The notes beneath the pieces were generated by a model, which made no database searches, was not told the DNA's origin, and worked only from the letters and a program-made list of their open reading frames with translations. A program made the translations under genes and the position numbers. Of a DNA stretch of 64,000 nt, positions 28,251 to 38,675 are shown piece after piece (the stretch's first letter is position 1; the number at the start of each line of letters is the position of its first letter). The stretch spans positions 2,976,001 to 3,040,000 of the forward strand of contig NC_014933.1 of assembly GCF_000186225.1 (NCBI RefSeq), written 5' to 3'. This DNA comes from Bacteroides helcogenes P 36-108. GTDB lineage: Bacteria > Bacteroidota > Bacteroidia > Bacteroidales > Bacteroidaceae.

Positions 28251-29447
28251 TTATTTCTCAGCCAAAGCTTTTGTTTCTCCAACTTTACGCTCCTCGGTCT
28301 TCGGCTCCTTATGCTCTTCCTGCGCCAATCCTATAAATACGGCAGATAGCATTGTGAACACATAAGCCTGTATAAAAGCAACCAACACTTCCAATGCATT
28401 CATAAAAACATTGAATAACACCGAAGCTACAGTCAACGTACCATTTAAAACAGGCCCCATACTGGCAGAAATGAAAATAAGACAAGTCAATACCAACATT
28501 GCCATGTGACCTGCCAGCATATTAGCGAAAAGACGAATCATCAAAGCAAATGGTTTCGTCAAAATACCGAAGAATTCGATAAACGGCATCATAGGTATAG
28601 GAACCTTCAACCACCAAGGTACATCCGGCCAAAAAATGTCCTTCCAATAAGCCTTCGTTCCGAAAAAATTCACTGCAATAAATGTACAAAGAGCAAGCAC
28701 CATAGTAATAGCAATATTCCCTGTCACATTAGCACCGCCCGGAAAGAACGGAATCAATCCCATCATGTTGTTAATAAAGATAAAGAAAAATGCCGTCAGC
28801 AGGTAAGGAGCGAATTTGCGATACTTCGGTCCCACACAACTCTTGATAATATCGTCATTCACCATCATGATGAACATTTCCACAAATCCGATGAATCCTC
28901 CCGGAGCAGCACTGTCCTGAGGATGCCTGCGATACCATTGGGCAACCCCAAGAATAATGACAAGTAACAACAAACTGTTGAGAAGCAATGCCAGTGTCAC
29001 TTTTGTAATGGAAATATCCAACGGACGAATTTCATTGCCTGCAGCGTCGTATTCCACCAACTTGCCTTCATATTTGCTACCTGTGGGAGCAATGGAAAAT
29101 CCTTCATAAGTCCCTCTGTTTTCTTCAAGATGCGATGACAGGAACGTATGCCATCCCGTAGTTGTACTATACAGAATTACAGGCAACGGAATGGTAATAT
29201 GCGTCTTACCCCAGGTTGTAATATGCCATTCATAAGAATCACCGATATGTCCGAAAACTATTTCTTTTACATCCACAGTACTCTCCTTTTGACCGGCAAC
29301 AGGCACATCATCATGTCGGCTCCCACTCTCAAGCTCAGTTTCAAGTCCTCTCATAGGGTTCGAAATACTGTCCGCATAACCAGAAAGCGGCATTAGCAAT
29401 CCCAAGGTAAAGGATATTCCAGTCAGTATGTTACGCAATTGTCTCAT
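28251..29447 (-). CDS. atpB: ATP synthase F0 subunit a, with long exported N-terminal domain
   Basis: A 398-residue protein, much longer than the ~270 of the E. coli subunit. A signal-like N-terminus (ILTGISFTLGLLMPLSGYA) and about 125 polar, Glu-rich residues precede the membrane part, which begins near residue 155. The essential stator arginine is Arg305 in LMIRLFANML. The extension should face the periplasm; its role is not known. The start overlaps the previous gene by 17 bp. Confidence 0.95.
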   Translation of the reverse strand: MRQLRNILTGISFTLGLLMPLSGYADSISNPMRGLETELESGSRHDDVPVAGQKESTVDVKEIVFGHIGDSYEWHITTWGKTHITIPLPVILYSTTTGWHTFLSSHLEENRGTYEGFSIAPTGSKYEGKLVEYDAAGNEIRPLDISITKVTLALLLNSLLLLVIILGVAQWYRRHPQDSAAPGGFIGFVEMFIMMVNDDIIKSCVGPKYRKFAPYLLTAFFFIFINNMMGLIPFFPGGANVTGNIAITMVLALCTFIAVNFFGTKAYWKDIFWPDVPWWLKVPIPMMPFIEFFGILTKPFALMIRLFANMLAGHMAMLVLTCLIFISASMGPVLNGTLTVASVLFNVFMNALEVLVAFIQAYVFTMLSAVFIGLAQEEHKEPKTEERKVGETKALAEK

Positions 29448-29850
29448 TTTTTCTTCTATTTTTCAGCTTCCGGTTCGCTTCAAAAGTAAAGAAGAACCAG
29501 GAATCATATATCAAATATATCAGGTAGTTTGCTATAAACGTCAACAGAAATCCTCTTGACTCCTCGCGTACTATAATACAGTATATCAACATCACAACCA
29601 TAGAGGCAAGCATCCTCATGACACGCATCAACAGATAAATCTGTAACATACGTCCCGGCATACGATGTCGGCTGGTTTCGGTCATATTTATCATGAATAT
29701 GCCGAAGATATAGAAGAAAAGCGGAATCAACGGATAGCCGCCAAAATAATGGTGGGGATTAATCGAAAAATACACCCATCCGCCTATACCTCCTATCAAT
29801 ACAGTCAAGAGCGTTGTCTGAAGTAGATAATTTCGCTTCGTAATAGTCAC
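29431..29850 (-). CDS. AtpI-like small membrane protein in ATP synthase operon
   Basis: A 139-residue protein with about four hydrophobic helices (~10-28, ~40-56, ~70-92, ~100-122) and a basic C-terminus. It lies between atpC and atpB, overlapping atpB by 17 bp, where other bacteria often carry atpI, an assembly helper for the c ring or a Mg2+ carrier. Sequence similarity to AtpI is weak by eye, so this call rests on topology and place. Confidence 0.65.
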   Translation of the reverse strand: MTITKRNYLLQTTLLTVLIGGIGGWVYFSINPHHYFGGYPLIPLFFYIFGIFMINMTETSRHRMPGRMLQIYLLMRVMRMLASMVVMLIYCIIVREESRGFLLTFIANYLIYLIYDSWFFFTFEANRKLKNRRKNETIA

Positions 29851-29861
29851 GGCTACAAATA

Positions 29862-30134
29862 TTAATTATTGGTGGTGGAAGAAATAGGACAATTTTCTAT
29901 ACAAGCATCAACTTTACCATTACTCATTTCCACAAATCCGCTTTGAATATCAAGTTTATGTTCTTCGCCATCTGTCACGTAAATCAATGTCCCCATCCTG
30001 AGTGAAGATACAATCGGCGCATGTTGTGGCAAAATGGAAAATGATCCCATTGCACCAGGCAGTGTGACACTTTCCACTTCTCCGTTAAAAAGTTCTTTCT
30101 CCGGCGATACAATATTCAAATGCAACTTTTTCAT
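29862..30134 (-). CDS. atpC: ATP synthase F1 epsilon subunit, short form
   Basis: A 90-residue protein, against ~135 in E. coli. Only the N-terminal beta-sandwich is present (LNIVSPEKELFNGEVESVTLPGA through EHKLDIQSGFVEMSNGKV). The C-terminal two-helix domain that inhibits ATP hydrolysis in other bacteria is missing. It lies 23 bp after atpD. Confidence 0.93.
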   Translation of the reverse strand: MKKLHLNIVSPEKELFNGEVESVTLPGAMGSFSILPQHAPIVSSLRMGTLIYVTDGEEHKLDIQSGFVEMSNGKVDACIENCPISSTTNN

Positions 30135-30157
30135 CTCCCTTTAATTAATAACTAAAA

Positions 30158-31690
<1,533 letters not shown>

Positions 31691-31784
31691 TTATTCTATT
31701 TCCTTAATTTGTTCTATCCGATAAAGTTATAAACGTTCGCCAACAGTGGTTTGTTCATCAAAATAGTTATATAAACAACGTTTG

Positions 31785-31792
31785 CAAATGTA
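31785..31792 (-). promoter_or_regulatory. -7 promoter element for ATP synthase operon
   Basis: On the minus strand this reads TACATTTG, an exact TAnnTTTG match, 106 bp before the atpD start. The -33 element is not clear. Confidence 0.5.
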
Positions 31793-31970
31793 TAAACAAA
31801 TCAGTTCTCGTTGTTCTCCTACCAAACTTTTTTTCCACAAATTATACTATTTTGAATGATTAATGCTACAAAAAGAACAATTCGTTACGAAAGCAATAAC
31901 GTTGGTTAACATTATTATTCTGCCATTTTTGCCTTTTTCAGTTTCATGGAAAAAAATATTCATTCACTTA

Positions 31971-32002
31971 TTTGCCACATAAACTAAGAAAACATACCTT
32001 TG
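31971..32002 (+). promoter_or_regulatory. Promoter (-33 TTTG, -7 TACCTTTG) for DUF5106 gene
   Basis: TTTG at 31971-31974 and TACCTTTG at 31995-32002 are 20 bp apart, the spacing of the Bacteroides housekeeping promoter. It lies 39 bp before the start at 32042. Confidence 0.7.
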
Positions 32003-32041
32003 CTATAATCGCTGAAAAGTAAAACTAATAATAATATGTTC

Positions 32042-32971
32042 ATGAAGAATAATTTATTTCCTTTTATATTGCCTTTATGTCTCTGCATTGCATGCAGCAG
32101 CAACAAAGCAAATAACATTCCTAAAACTGAAACTCCGGTGGATACAATCACGGCATTTATTCTACCTTCCATCCCTCCAATGTTGAATACCCCTGAACTG
32201 CGTGCTAATTATTTAGTAGGACATTATTGGGAAAACACAAACTTTGCAGACACAAACTACATACATCATCCGGAAATTACTGAACAGGCTTGGGTGGACT
32301 ACATAGACATTTTAAAACTTGTTCCTGCCCCAAAAGCCGATGCTGCTTTGAAAAGAATGTTCTTGCAAGCTGAAAAAGCAAAAGCAAGTTATCTGTACCT
32401 TGCAGAACTTGCAGATAAATATCTATATGATCCCAACTCGCCTATGCGCAATGAAGAACTATATATATCGGTATTAGATGCCCTCATCTCCACTCCTATT
32501 CTGGATAGTGTCGAAAAAATACGACCACAAGCTCGTCGTGAACTGGCACAAAAAAACCGTATAGGCACAAAAGCCATAGATTTTACCTATACTTTAGCAT
32601 CAGGAAAGAAAGGCACTTTATATGCTCTGAACAGCCATTACACACTATTGTTTATCAACAATCCCGGCTGTCATGCCTGCACAGAAACCATCGAAGCGCT
32701 AAAGCATGCACCTGCCATCAACCATTCTGCATCTCGTAAACAATTGCAAATCCTATCTCTCTATCCTGATGAAGAACTTGATGAATGGAAAAGACACCTC
32801 TCTGATTTTCCTCTTGAATGGATCAATGGACATGATGCCAATCAAGTCATCAAAGAAAATAATCTATACGACCTAAAAGCCATCCCCACCCTCTATCTTC
32901 TTGATAAAGATAAAAAAGTTTTATTGAAAGACGCTACAGTAACAGAAATAAATCAATACCTATCGAAATAA
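32042..32971 (+). CDS. DUF5106 thioredoxin-like lipoprotein
   Basis: About 309 residues from ATG 32042. A lipoprotein signal with lipobox CIACS puts the acylated Cys at residue 18. The middle (~30-160) is an all-helical DUF5106-like domain. The C-terminal half is a thioredoxin-like fold with CHAC in NNPGCHACTETIEAL and the cis-Pro loop LKAIPTLYLL. It is probably a periplasm-facing thiol or redox protein; substrates are unknown. Confidence 0.83.
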   Translation: MKNNLFPFILPLCLCIACSSNKANNIPKTETPVDTITAFILPSIPPMLNTPELRANYLVGHYWENTNFADTNYIHHPEITEQAWVDYIDILKLVPAPKADAALKRMFLQAEKAKASYLYLAELADKYLYDPNSPMRNEELYISVLDALISTPILDSVEKIRPQARRELAQKNRIGTKAIDFTYTLASGKKGTLYALNSHYTLLFINNPGCHACTETIEALKHAPAINHSASRKQLQILSLYPDEELDEWKRHLSDFPLEWINGHDANQVIKENNLYDLKAIPTLYLLDKDKKVLLKDATVTEINQYLSK

Positions 32972-32999
32972 TCTTAAACATTATTATATTCGAGCAAAA

Positions 33000-33029
33000 A
33001 ATAAGCCTTGTCTCTCGACAAGGCTTATT
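33000..33029 (+). terminator. Terminator after DUF5106 gene
   Basis: Arms at 33000-33012 and 33017-33029 pair perfectly over 13 bp with a TCTC loop, 29 bp after the stop. No strong T-run follows. Confidence 0.65.
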
Positions 33030-33158
33030 CACAACACAAACACAAAATAAAACACGACAAAACTACTATGCAATCTTACCTGTCTATGCCAGGGAGGCAT
33101 ATGTACTAATTATGGATATTCACATACACATAAATAGCTTCAGGCCGATTTGCATTCT

Positions 33159-33188
33159 ATAAACAAATGCGGGGAAGCATTTGTTTAT
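33159..33188 (-). terminator. Terminator after galE
   Basis: ATAAACAAATGC (33159-33170) and its complement (33177-33188) form a 12-bp stem with a 6-nt loop, 40 bp beyond the galE stop on the minus strand. Confidence 0.65.
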
Positions 33189-33227
33189 CTCTTATTTGTT
33201 AAAAAACACAAAATATACATTTCCCTA

Positions 33228-34262
33228 TTATTGAATACCTTTCTCACGAAGCTTCAATTGCCAATTCCATGCAGAAAGTAAAGTGTCTTCTATGCTGGTT
33301 TCTGCTTTCCATCCCAATTCATTATTTGCCAATTCAGGATTAGCCCATACTTTCTCAATATCACCAGCACGGCGACCTACAATCTGATAGTTCAACTTCA
33401 CACCGGTAGCTTTCTCAAAAGCATTAATCAACTCAAGAACTGTAAGTCCGCGACCAGTACCAATATTAAAAACTTCTACTTTCTCTTTCTGCTTCTTCTC
33501 CAAAATACGGTTAATGGCTACTACATGCGCTTTAGCTAAATCCACCACATTTATGAAGTCACGGATACAAGAACCGTCAGGTGTATCATAATCATCACCG
33601 AATACACTTAACTTCTCTCGAATACCAATAGCTGTCTGAGTAAGGTATGGTATAAGATTTTGAGGTACGCCATTGGGTAGCTCACCAAGCAAAGCGGTAG
33701 GATGTGCACCAATCGGATTGAAGTAACGCAACAAAATAGCATCTATAGGAGCACCCGAAGCCACCGTATCACGGACAATTTCCTCATTAATCTGCTTCGT
33801 ATTTCCATAAGGAGATTCAGCCTTCTTGATAGGCGCCTGTTCCGTCACAGGAAGCTCGTCTGGCTGACCGTAAACAGTACAAGAAGATGAGAATACAATC
33901 CCCTTTACTTCATGTTTAGGCATTAACTCAAGCAAATTGATTAATGAAACCAAATTGTTACGATAGTAAAGCAATGGCTTCTGGACAGATTCTCCGACAG
34001 CTTTACTGGCAGCAAAGTGGATAATAGCTTTGATACCTTTGTATTTAGTAAATACGGCATCAAGACCAGCATAATCCAAACAATCCAATTCCTCGAATGC
34101 CGGACGAACGCCAGATACTTTTTCAATGTTATCTACAACGTCTGCGCTGGAATTTGACAAATTATCAATAATAACAACGTCATAACCTGCGTTCTGAAGT
34201 TCCACAACGGTATGAGAACCAATATATCCGGTTCCTCCTGTAACTAATATCCTTTCTTTCAT
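33228..34262 (-). CDS. galE: UDP-glucose 4-epimerase
   Basis: A 344-residue SDR enzyme interconverting UDP-glucose and UDP-galactose. The NAD loop GGTGYIGSHTVVEL (~8-21), catalytic SSSCTVYG and YGNTK (Tyr-x3-Lys, ~153) and the RYFNPIGAHP block (~180) are as in GalE. It stands alone, with its own -7 element and terminators on both sides. Confidence 0.96.
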   Translation of the reverse strand: MKERILVTGGTGYIGSHTVVELQNAGYDVVIIDNLSNSSADVVDNIEKVSGVRPAFEELDCLDYAGLDAVFTKYKGIKAIIHFAASKAVGESVQKPLLYYRNNLVSLINLLELMPKHEVKGIVFSSSCTVYGQPDELPVTEQAPIKKAESPYGNTKQINEEIVRDTVASGAPIDAILLRYFNPIGAHPTALLGELPNGVPQNLIPYLTQTAIGIREKLSVFGDDYDTPDGSCIRDFINVVDLAKAHVVAINRILEKKQKEKVEVFNIGTGRGLTVLELINAFEKATGVKLNYQIVGRRAGDIEKVWANPELANNELGWKAETSIEDTLLSAWNWQLKLREKGIQ

Positions 34263-34303
34263 ATAACTATAAATAATTTAGCTTTTAGGTTATCTTTACG
34301 CCA

Positions 34304-34311
34304 CAAATGTA
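34304..34311 (-). promoter_or_regulatory. -7 promoter element for galE
   Basis: Reads TACATTTG on the minus strand, an exact match to TAnnTTTG, 42 bp before the galE start. Confidence 0.55.
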
Positions 34312-34328
34312 AGGAAATTAATTTAAGA

Positions 34329-34376
34329 AAAACAGGAAAAGGGTATAAAAATTAATTTATACCCTTTTCCTGTTTT
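34329..34376 (-). terminator. Strong terminator after rnfA
   Basis: A perfect 21-bp stem (34329-34349 with 34356-34376) and a 6-nt loop lie directly after the rnfA stop, with T-rich DNA beyond on the minus strand. It insulates galE from the Rnf operon. Confidence 0.85.
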
Positions 34377-34387
34377 AGTTTTTTATT

Positions 34388-34966
34388 TCAAATCTTTACA
34401 ACTCCGGAAAAGCCCATAAATGCCATTGCCAGTAAACCCGCAGTAATTAAGGCTATTGGAGTGCCCTGCATACCCTTCGGCACATTAACAAGGCTCATCT
34501 GTTCACGCAGACCTGCAAATAATGTCAATGCCAAGCCAAAGCCTATTGCCGTAGAGAAAGCATAAACAACTCCTGTAAGCAAGTCGTAGTCTTTCTGAAT
34601 AACAAGGATAGCCACCCCAAGAATACAACAGTTAGTTGTAATCAACGGTAAAAACACTCCCAAGGCCTGATACAAAGAAGGAGATACTTTTTTCAGAATG
34701 ATTTCTACCATCTGCACCAATGCGGCAATCACCAGAATGAAAGTAATAGTCTGCAAATATCCCAGTCCGAAAGCATCGAGTACATACTTCTGAATAAGGA
34801 ATGTCACAATAGTAGCAATAGTGAGTACAAACGCCACCGCTGCCGACATACCCAACGCCGTTTCCACCTTCTTGGAAACACCCAAGAACGGACAAATTCC
34901 CAAAAATTGCGACAACACGATGTTGTTAACAAAGATTGCCGAGATAAATATCAATATATATTCCAT
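34388..34966 (-). CDS. rnfA: Rnf complex subunit RnfA
   Basis: A 192-residue protein with six membrane helices. The conserved half-membrane cysteines LGICPFLG (~25) and TTNCCILG (~110) are present; in this family they hold a membrane [2Fe-2S] with RnfE. The Rnf complex moves electrons between ferredoxin and NAD and pumps Na+ or H+. Last gene of the operon, 76 bp after rnfE, with an A+T-rich inverted repeat in the gap. Confidence 0.96.
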   Translation of the reverse strand: MEYILIFISAIFVNNIVLSQFLGICPFLGVSKKVETALGMSAAVAFVLTIATIVTFLIQKYVLDAFGLGYLQTITFILVIAALVQMVEIILKKVSPSLYQALGVFLPLITTNCCILGVAILVIQKDYDLLTGVVYAFSTAIGFGLALTLFAGLREQMSLVNVPKGMQGTPIALITAGLLAMAFMGFSGVVKI

Positions 34967-34981
34967 AATCTTTAAATTAAG

Positions 34982-35034
34982 AATTAAGAATTAAAAAATA
35001 GAAACACAACATACTCTCATTTCAATTCTTAATT
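34982..35034. repeat. A+T-rich inverted repeat with ATTAAGA direct repeats
   Basis: AATTAAGAATT (34982-34992) and AATTCTTAATT (35024-35034) are perfect inverted repeats. The left side lies in a short run of tandem ATTAAGA-like units, and another ATTAATTCTT lies at 35042-35051. It sits between rnfE and rnfA. Confidence 0.55.
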
Positions 35035-35042
35035 TTCCATTA

Positions 35043-35627
35043 TTAATTCTTCTTCAAACTGTTGATTAAAGCAATGAGGTATCCCAATGCAATAAATGCA
35101 CCCGGAGCAAGAACAAATACCAACATTCCGTACTCTTCGGGAAGCATAGTCAGATTAAAAACTTTGCCGGTCCCCAAAAACTCACGGACAGCACCAAGCA
35201 GAGTCAACGCAATGGTAAAGCCCAATCCCATGCCCAATCCGTCGAAGAAAGAAGCAACCGGATTGTTTTTGGCAGCAAATGCTTCGGCACGCCCCAATAC
35301 AATACAGTTTACAACAATTAATGGAATGAATAAACCTAACGTTGCGTATAATGCAGGTACGTATGCTTGCATAATCATCTGCAACAATGTCACAAAAGAT
35401 GCTATAACCACAATAAAGGAAGGAATACGTACCATATCGGGAATTAGGTTCTTAATAGCAGAAATTACCACATTGGAACAGATAAGCACAAACATCGTAG
35501 CCAATCCCATCCCCATACCGTTAATGGCAGAAGAGGTAGTACCCAACGTAGGGCACATACCAAGCAGGAGTACAAACGTGGGATTTTCTTTGATAATCCC
35601 GTTCATCATAACTTTGAAATTATTCAT
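35043..35627 (-). CDS. rnfE: Rnf complex subunit RnfE
   Basis: A 194-residue integral membrane subunit, paralog of RnfA. The matching cysteines are in LLGMCPTLG (~24) and IVVNCIVLGRAEAFA (~108), which with RnfA hold the membrane iron-sulfur centre. Starts 6 bp after rnfG. Confidence 0.96.
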   Translation of the reverse strand: MNNFKVMMNGIIKENPTFVLLLGMCPTLGTTSSAINGMGMGLATMFVLICSNVVISAIKNLIPDMVRIPSFIVVIASFVTLLQMIMQAYVPALYATLGLFIPLIVVNCIVLGRAEAFAAKNNPVASFFDGLGMGLGFTIALTLLGAVREFLGTGKVFNLTMLPEEYGMLVFVLAPGAFIALGYLIALINSLKKN

Positions 35628-35633
35628 AATCTT

Positions 35634-36305
35634 CTACTCCTTTCTTAGTTTAGCACTGATAGAATCCGCAGTAACAGATTCACAATCAGTTGATTCAATA
35701 TTCTTTTTCGTAGCGCTTGTAGTACCATCCGTCACATTCTGACCGGCATAAGCAGCATAAGCCGTATTCACTGCATTCAAAAAAGCACGTGAAGTAATAG
35801 TGGAAGCTGTAATGGCATCTATTTTGCCACCGTCCTTGCTTACCGTCAGCGGGGATTTCTCCGGATTCATGCCGGTGATATCTCCTTTACTCCCTTTCTT
35901 AAACCAATCGGCAGCCTTGGAGCCCAGCCCTGGAGTTTCGGCATGTGCCAGTAATGAGTAATCAATAATCTTACCTTCAGCATCGAAACCTACCAATACT
36001 TTCAGTTCACCACCAAATCCCATTGCCGTAGCCTCTACAGCAGCACCGATATATTCACCGCCCTTGGTAGCAGGATATACGGAATACTCAACACCATTTA
36101 CATCCTGCACTTTCTTTTCGGCAATCGGATCATTATCAAAGCCCGGCACTACCGCACTTACAGCATCGCTCAATGTCTTGGCATTAGCCTGTGCAATAGG
36201 CTCCTTCGTCAGTTCATTCACATAAGCCAGCAATGCTACGGAAATAGCAGTAACACCTGTAAGCACCAGCAACATATTTTTCAAAGATGATTCTAATTTT
36301 TTCAT
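35634..36305 (-). CDS. rnfG: Rnf complex subunit RnfG
   Basis: A 223-residue protein with one N-terminal membrane helix (~10-28) and a periplasmic flavin domain. The covalent FMN motif is ITASTITSRAFL (S-T-x-T, ~171-180). Its start overlaps the rnfD stop by 4 bp, so the two are translationally coupled. The C-terminus extends past the FMN domain with a polar Thr/Ser-rich tail. Confidence 0.95.
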   Translation of the reverse strand: MKKLESSLKNMLLVLTGVTAISVALLAYVNELTKEPIAQANAKTLSDAVSAVVPGFDNDPIAEKKVQDVNGVEYSVYPATKGGEYIGAAVEATAMGFGGELKVLVGFDAEGKIIDYSLLAHAETPGLGSKAADWFKKGSKGDITGMNPEKSPLTVSKDGGKIDAITASTITSRAFLNAVNTAYAAYAGQNVTDGTTSATKKNIESTDCESVTADSISAKLRKE

Positions 36306-37294
36306 TTCTTCTTTGCTACCTCCCCAAAGCGTTTAGGTTTAACATAGGTATTAATCAACGGAGTGAACGCATTCATGATAAGGATAGCGAACGACATACC
36401 TTCAGGATATGCACCGAACAGACGGATAACAACCGTCAACAGACCGATACATACACCGTAAATCAACATGCCCTTATGGTTCATAGGAGATGTTACATAG
36501 TCCGTAGCCATAAAAACAGCACCGAGCATCAAACCTCCGGAAAGCAACTGTACCACCGGAGAAACATACAGTTCGGGATTAACCAGATACATGATACCAG
36601 AAAAAACAAGTACCGTAGCCAGAATAGATATAGGAATATGCCAAGTAATGATCTTCTTCCATAGCATATAAGCCAGTCCCAACAGCAGTGCTAATGCACT
36701 TACCTCGCCAAGACATCCGCCGTTATTACCAATCAGCAAATCGAAAGCTCCCGGAAGATCACTCAATGACATGCCAGGAGCACCATTGATAACACCTTTC
36801 ATGATAGCCAATGGTGTGGCCGCCGTAGTAGCATCTGTGTAAGCAGTCAATTGACCGACAGCAGGCCAGGTAGTCATCTGTACAGGAAAAGAAAGCAACA
36901 AAAACACACGTCCTGCCAATGCAGGATTAAAAGGATTACATCCCAAACCACCGAAAGACATCTTGCCTACGCCGATAGCAAACAAGGCGCCCAGAACAAT
37001 GATCCAGACAGGCAGATTAGAAGGTAAATTGAATGCCAGCAACACACCGGTAATAATAGCAGAGCCATCACAGATAGTTGTGGTTTCTTTCTTCATGAGA
37101 AATCTGCCGATAGCCCATTCAAAAAACAAACAGGCTGCTACGGAGGTAGCCGTAACAATCAGCGCACCAAGTCCGAAAAAGTAAAGCGATACAAGGAATG
37201 CCGGAATCAATGCAATAAGCACACCGTACATATTATTCTTTACGCTGTCACCACCGTGAACGTGGGGCGAAAGGGATACGATTAATTTATTCAT
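36302..37294 (-). CDS. rnfD: Rnf complex subunit RnfD
   Basis: A 330-residue protein with about nine membrane helices. The covalent FMN site is the Thr of ATDYVTSPMNHKG (~262). GGLGCNPFNPALAGR is a family block. It is the membrane partner that, with RnfG, passes electrons across the membrane. Six bp after rnfC. Confidence 0.96.
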   Translation of the reverse strand: MNKLIVSLSPHVHGGDSVKNNMYGVLIALIPAFLVSLYFFGLGALIVTATSVAACLFFEWAIGRFLMKKETTTICDGSAIITGVLLAFNLPSNLPVWIIVLGALFAIGVGKMSFGGLGCNPFNPALAGRVFLLLSFPVQMTTWPAVGQLTAYTDATTAATPLAIMKGVINGAPGMSLSDLPGAFDLLIGNNGGCLGEVSALALLLGLAYMLWKKIITWHIPISILATVLVFSGIMYLVNPELYVSPVVQLLSGGLMLGAVFMATDYVTSPMNHKGMLIYGVCIGLLTVVIRLFGAYPEGMSFAILIMNAFTPLINTYVKPKRFGEVAKKK

Positions 37295-37300
37295 ATTCTG

Positions 37301-38638
37301 TTATTTTTTAGCTTGACGTGTACGGATCATTGCTCCTACCTTACCTTTACCCAAACGAATGTAATCCAACATAGGGCGGTTAGAAGGACAAGTGAACTGA
37401 CATGAGCCGCATTCGATACACGACATAATATCTTCTTTCTCTACTCTTTCAAAATCTCCATGAGCCGAAACTGTGGCAAGCAAATAAGGTTCCAGTCCCA
37501 TTGGACAAGCACCTACACACTTGGCACAACGGATACAGGGTTGTATTTCACCACGTTTAGCTTCCTTTTTATTCATAATCAGAATACCCGAACTTCCCTT
37601 AGCGGTCGGTACATCTGTATTCACCAATGCTTTACCCATCATCGGTCCACCTCCGATAATCTTACCCGTATCTTCAGGAAGGCCACCGCAAGCGTCAATC
37701 AGTTGCTGCATCGGTGTGCCGATACGTGCCAAAAAGTTGGACGGTTTTATTAGTGATTTACCTGTTACGGTAATGACACGCTCAAACAATGGTTTGTTCT
37801 TCTGAACTGCCTGATAAACAGCAAATGCCGTACCTACATTTTGAACCACAGCTCCAGTAGAGATAGGCAACGCACCTGCGGCTACCTGACGGTTGATAAC
37901 CGCATCAATCAACTGCTTCTCACCACCTTGCGGATATTGCACTTTTAAAGAAACAACCTCAATGCCTGCATAACTGGAAGCTACCTTTGTCATCAACTGG
38001 ATAGCATCAGGCTTATTATTTTCAATGCCGATAAATGCTTTGTTTACCTTTACAGCTTTCATCAAGATGGATACACCTACCATCACCTCATCAGCATGTT
38101 CCAGCATCAACTGATGGTCGGCTGTCAAATAAGGTTCACATTCTACGGCATTGATAATAACACATTCAGCCTTGAACGCAGGAGGAGGACACAACTTAAC
38201 TTGAGTTGGAAAACAAGCTCCACCCAAACCTACAATACCAGCATCGGCAATCTTCTTCACAATTTCTTCAGAAGTGAGATTACACTCTTTTACCAAAGTT
38301 TCGCTACGATCGATGGATTCTTCCCATTCGTCACCTTCCACATCAATAAAAACAGCCGTTTTAGCATATCCACTGGCATCGATAATTGAGTCAATTTTAG
38401 CAACCTTTCCACTGACAGACGAATGAATGGCTGCCGATACGAAACCACCGGATTCGGCAATCTTTGTACCTACCTTCACTACATCACCTTTAGCTACAAT
38501 AGGCTTTGCAGGAGCACCGATGTGCTGTCCCAATAAGATAACGGCTTTGGCCGGAATCTCCGCCTTAATGATAGGCTGATGTGCTGAAAGTTTATTTTCG
38601 CGTGGATGAATTCCACCGATTGAAAATGTCTTCAACAT
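37301..38638 (-). CDS. rnfC: Rnf complex subunit RnfC
   Basis: A 445-residue peripheral subunit with the NADH/FMN-binding fold (GLGGACFPTQVKL, ~136) and two 4Fe-4S motifs, CIRCAKCVGACP (~368) and CIECGSCQFTCP (~408). It is the NAD side of the complex. Confidence 0.96.
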   Translation of the reverse strand: MLKTFSIGGIHPRENKLSAHQPIIKAEIPAKAVILLGQHIGAPAKPIVAKGDVVKVGTKIAESGGFVSAAIHSSVSGKVAKIDSIIDASGYAKTAVFIDVEGDEWEESIDRSETLVKECNLTSEEIVKKIADAGIVGLGGACFPTQVKLCPPPAFKAECVIINAVECEPYLTADHQLMLEHADEVMVGVSILMKAVKVNKAFIGIENNKPDAIQLMTKVASSYAGIEVVSLKVQYPQGGEKQLIDAVINRQVAAGALPISTGAVVQNVGTAFAVYQAVQKNKPLFERVITVTGKSLIKPSNFLARIGTPMQQLIDACGGLPEDTGKIIGGGPMMGKALVNTDVPTAKGSSGILIMNKKEAKRGEIQPCIRCAKCVGACPMGLEPYLLATVSAHGDFERVEKEDIMSCIECGSCQFTCPSNRPMLDYIRLGKGKVGAMIRTRQAKK

Positions 38639-38675
38639 ACAATTCTGTATTTTTAGTCGTTTATTTACTTATTAA

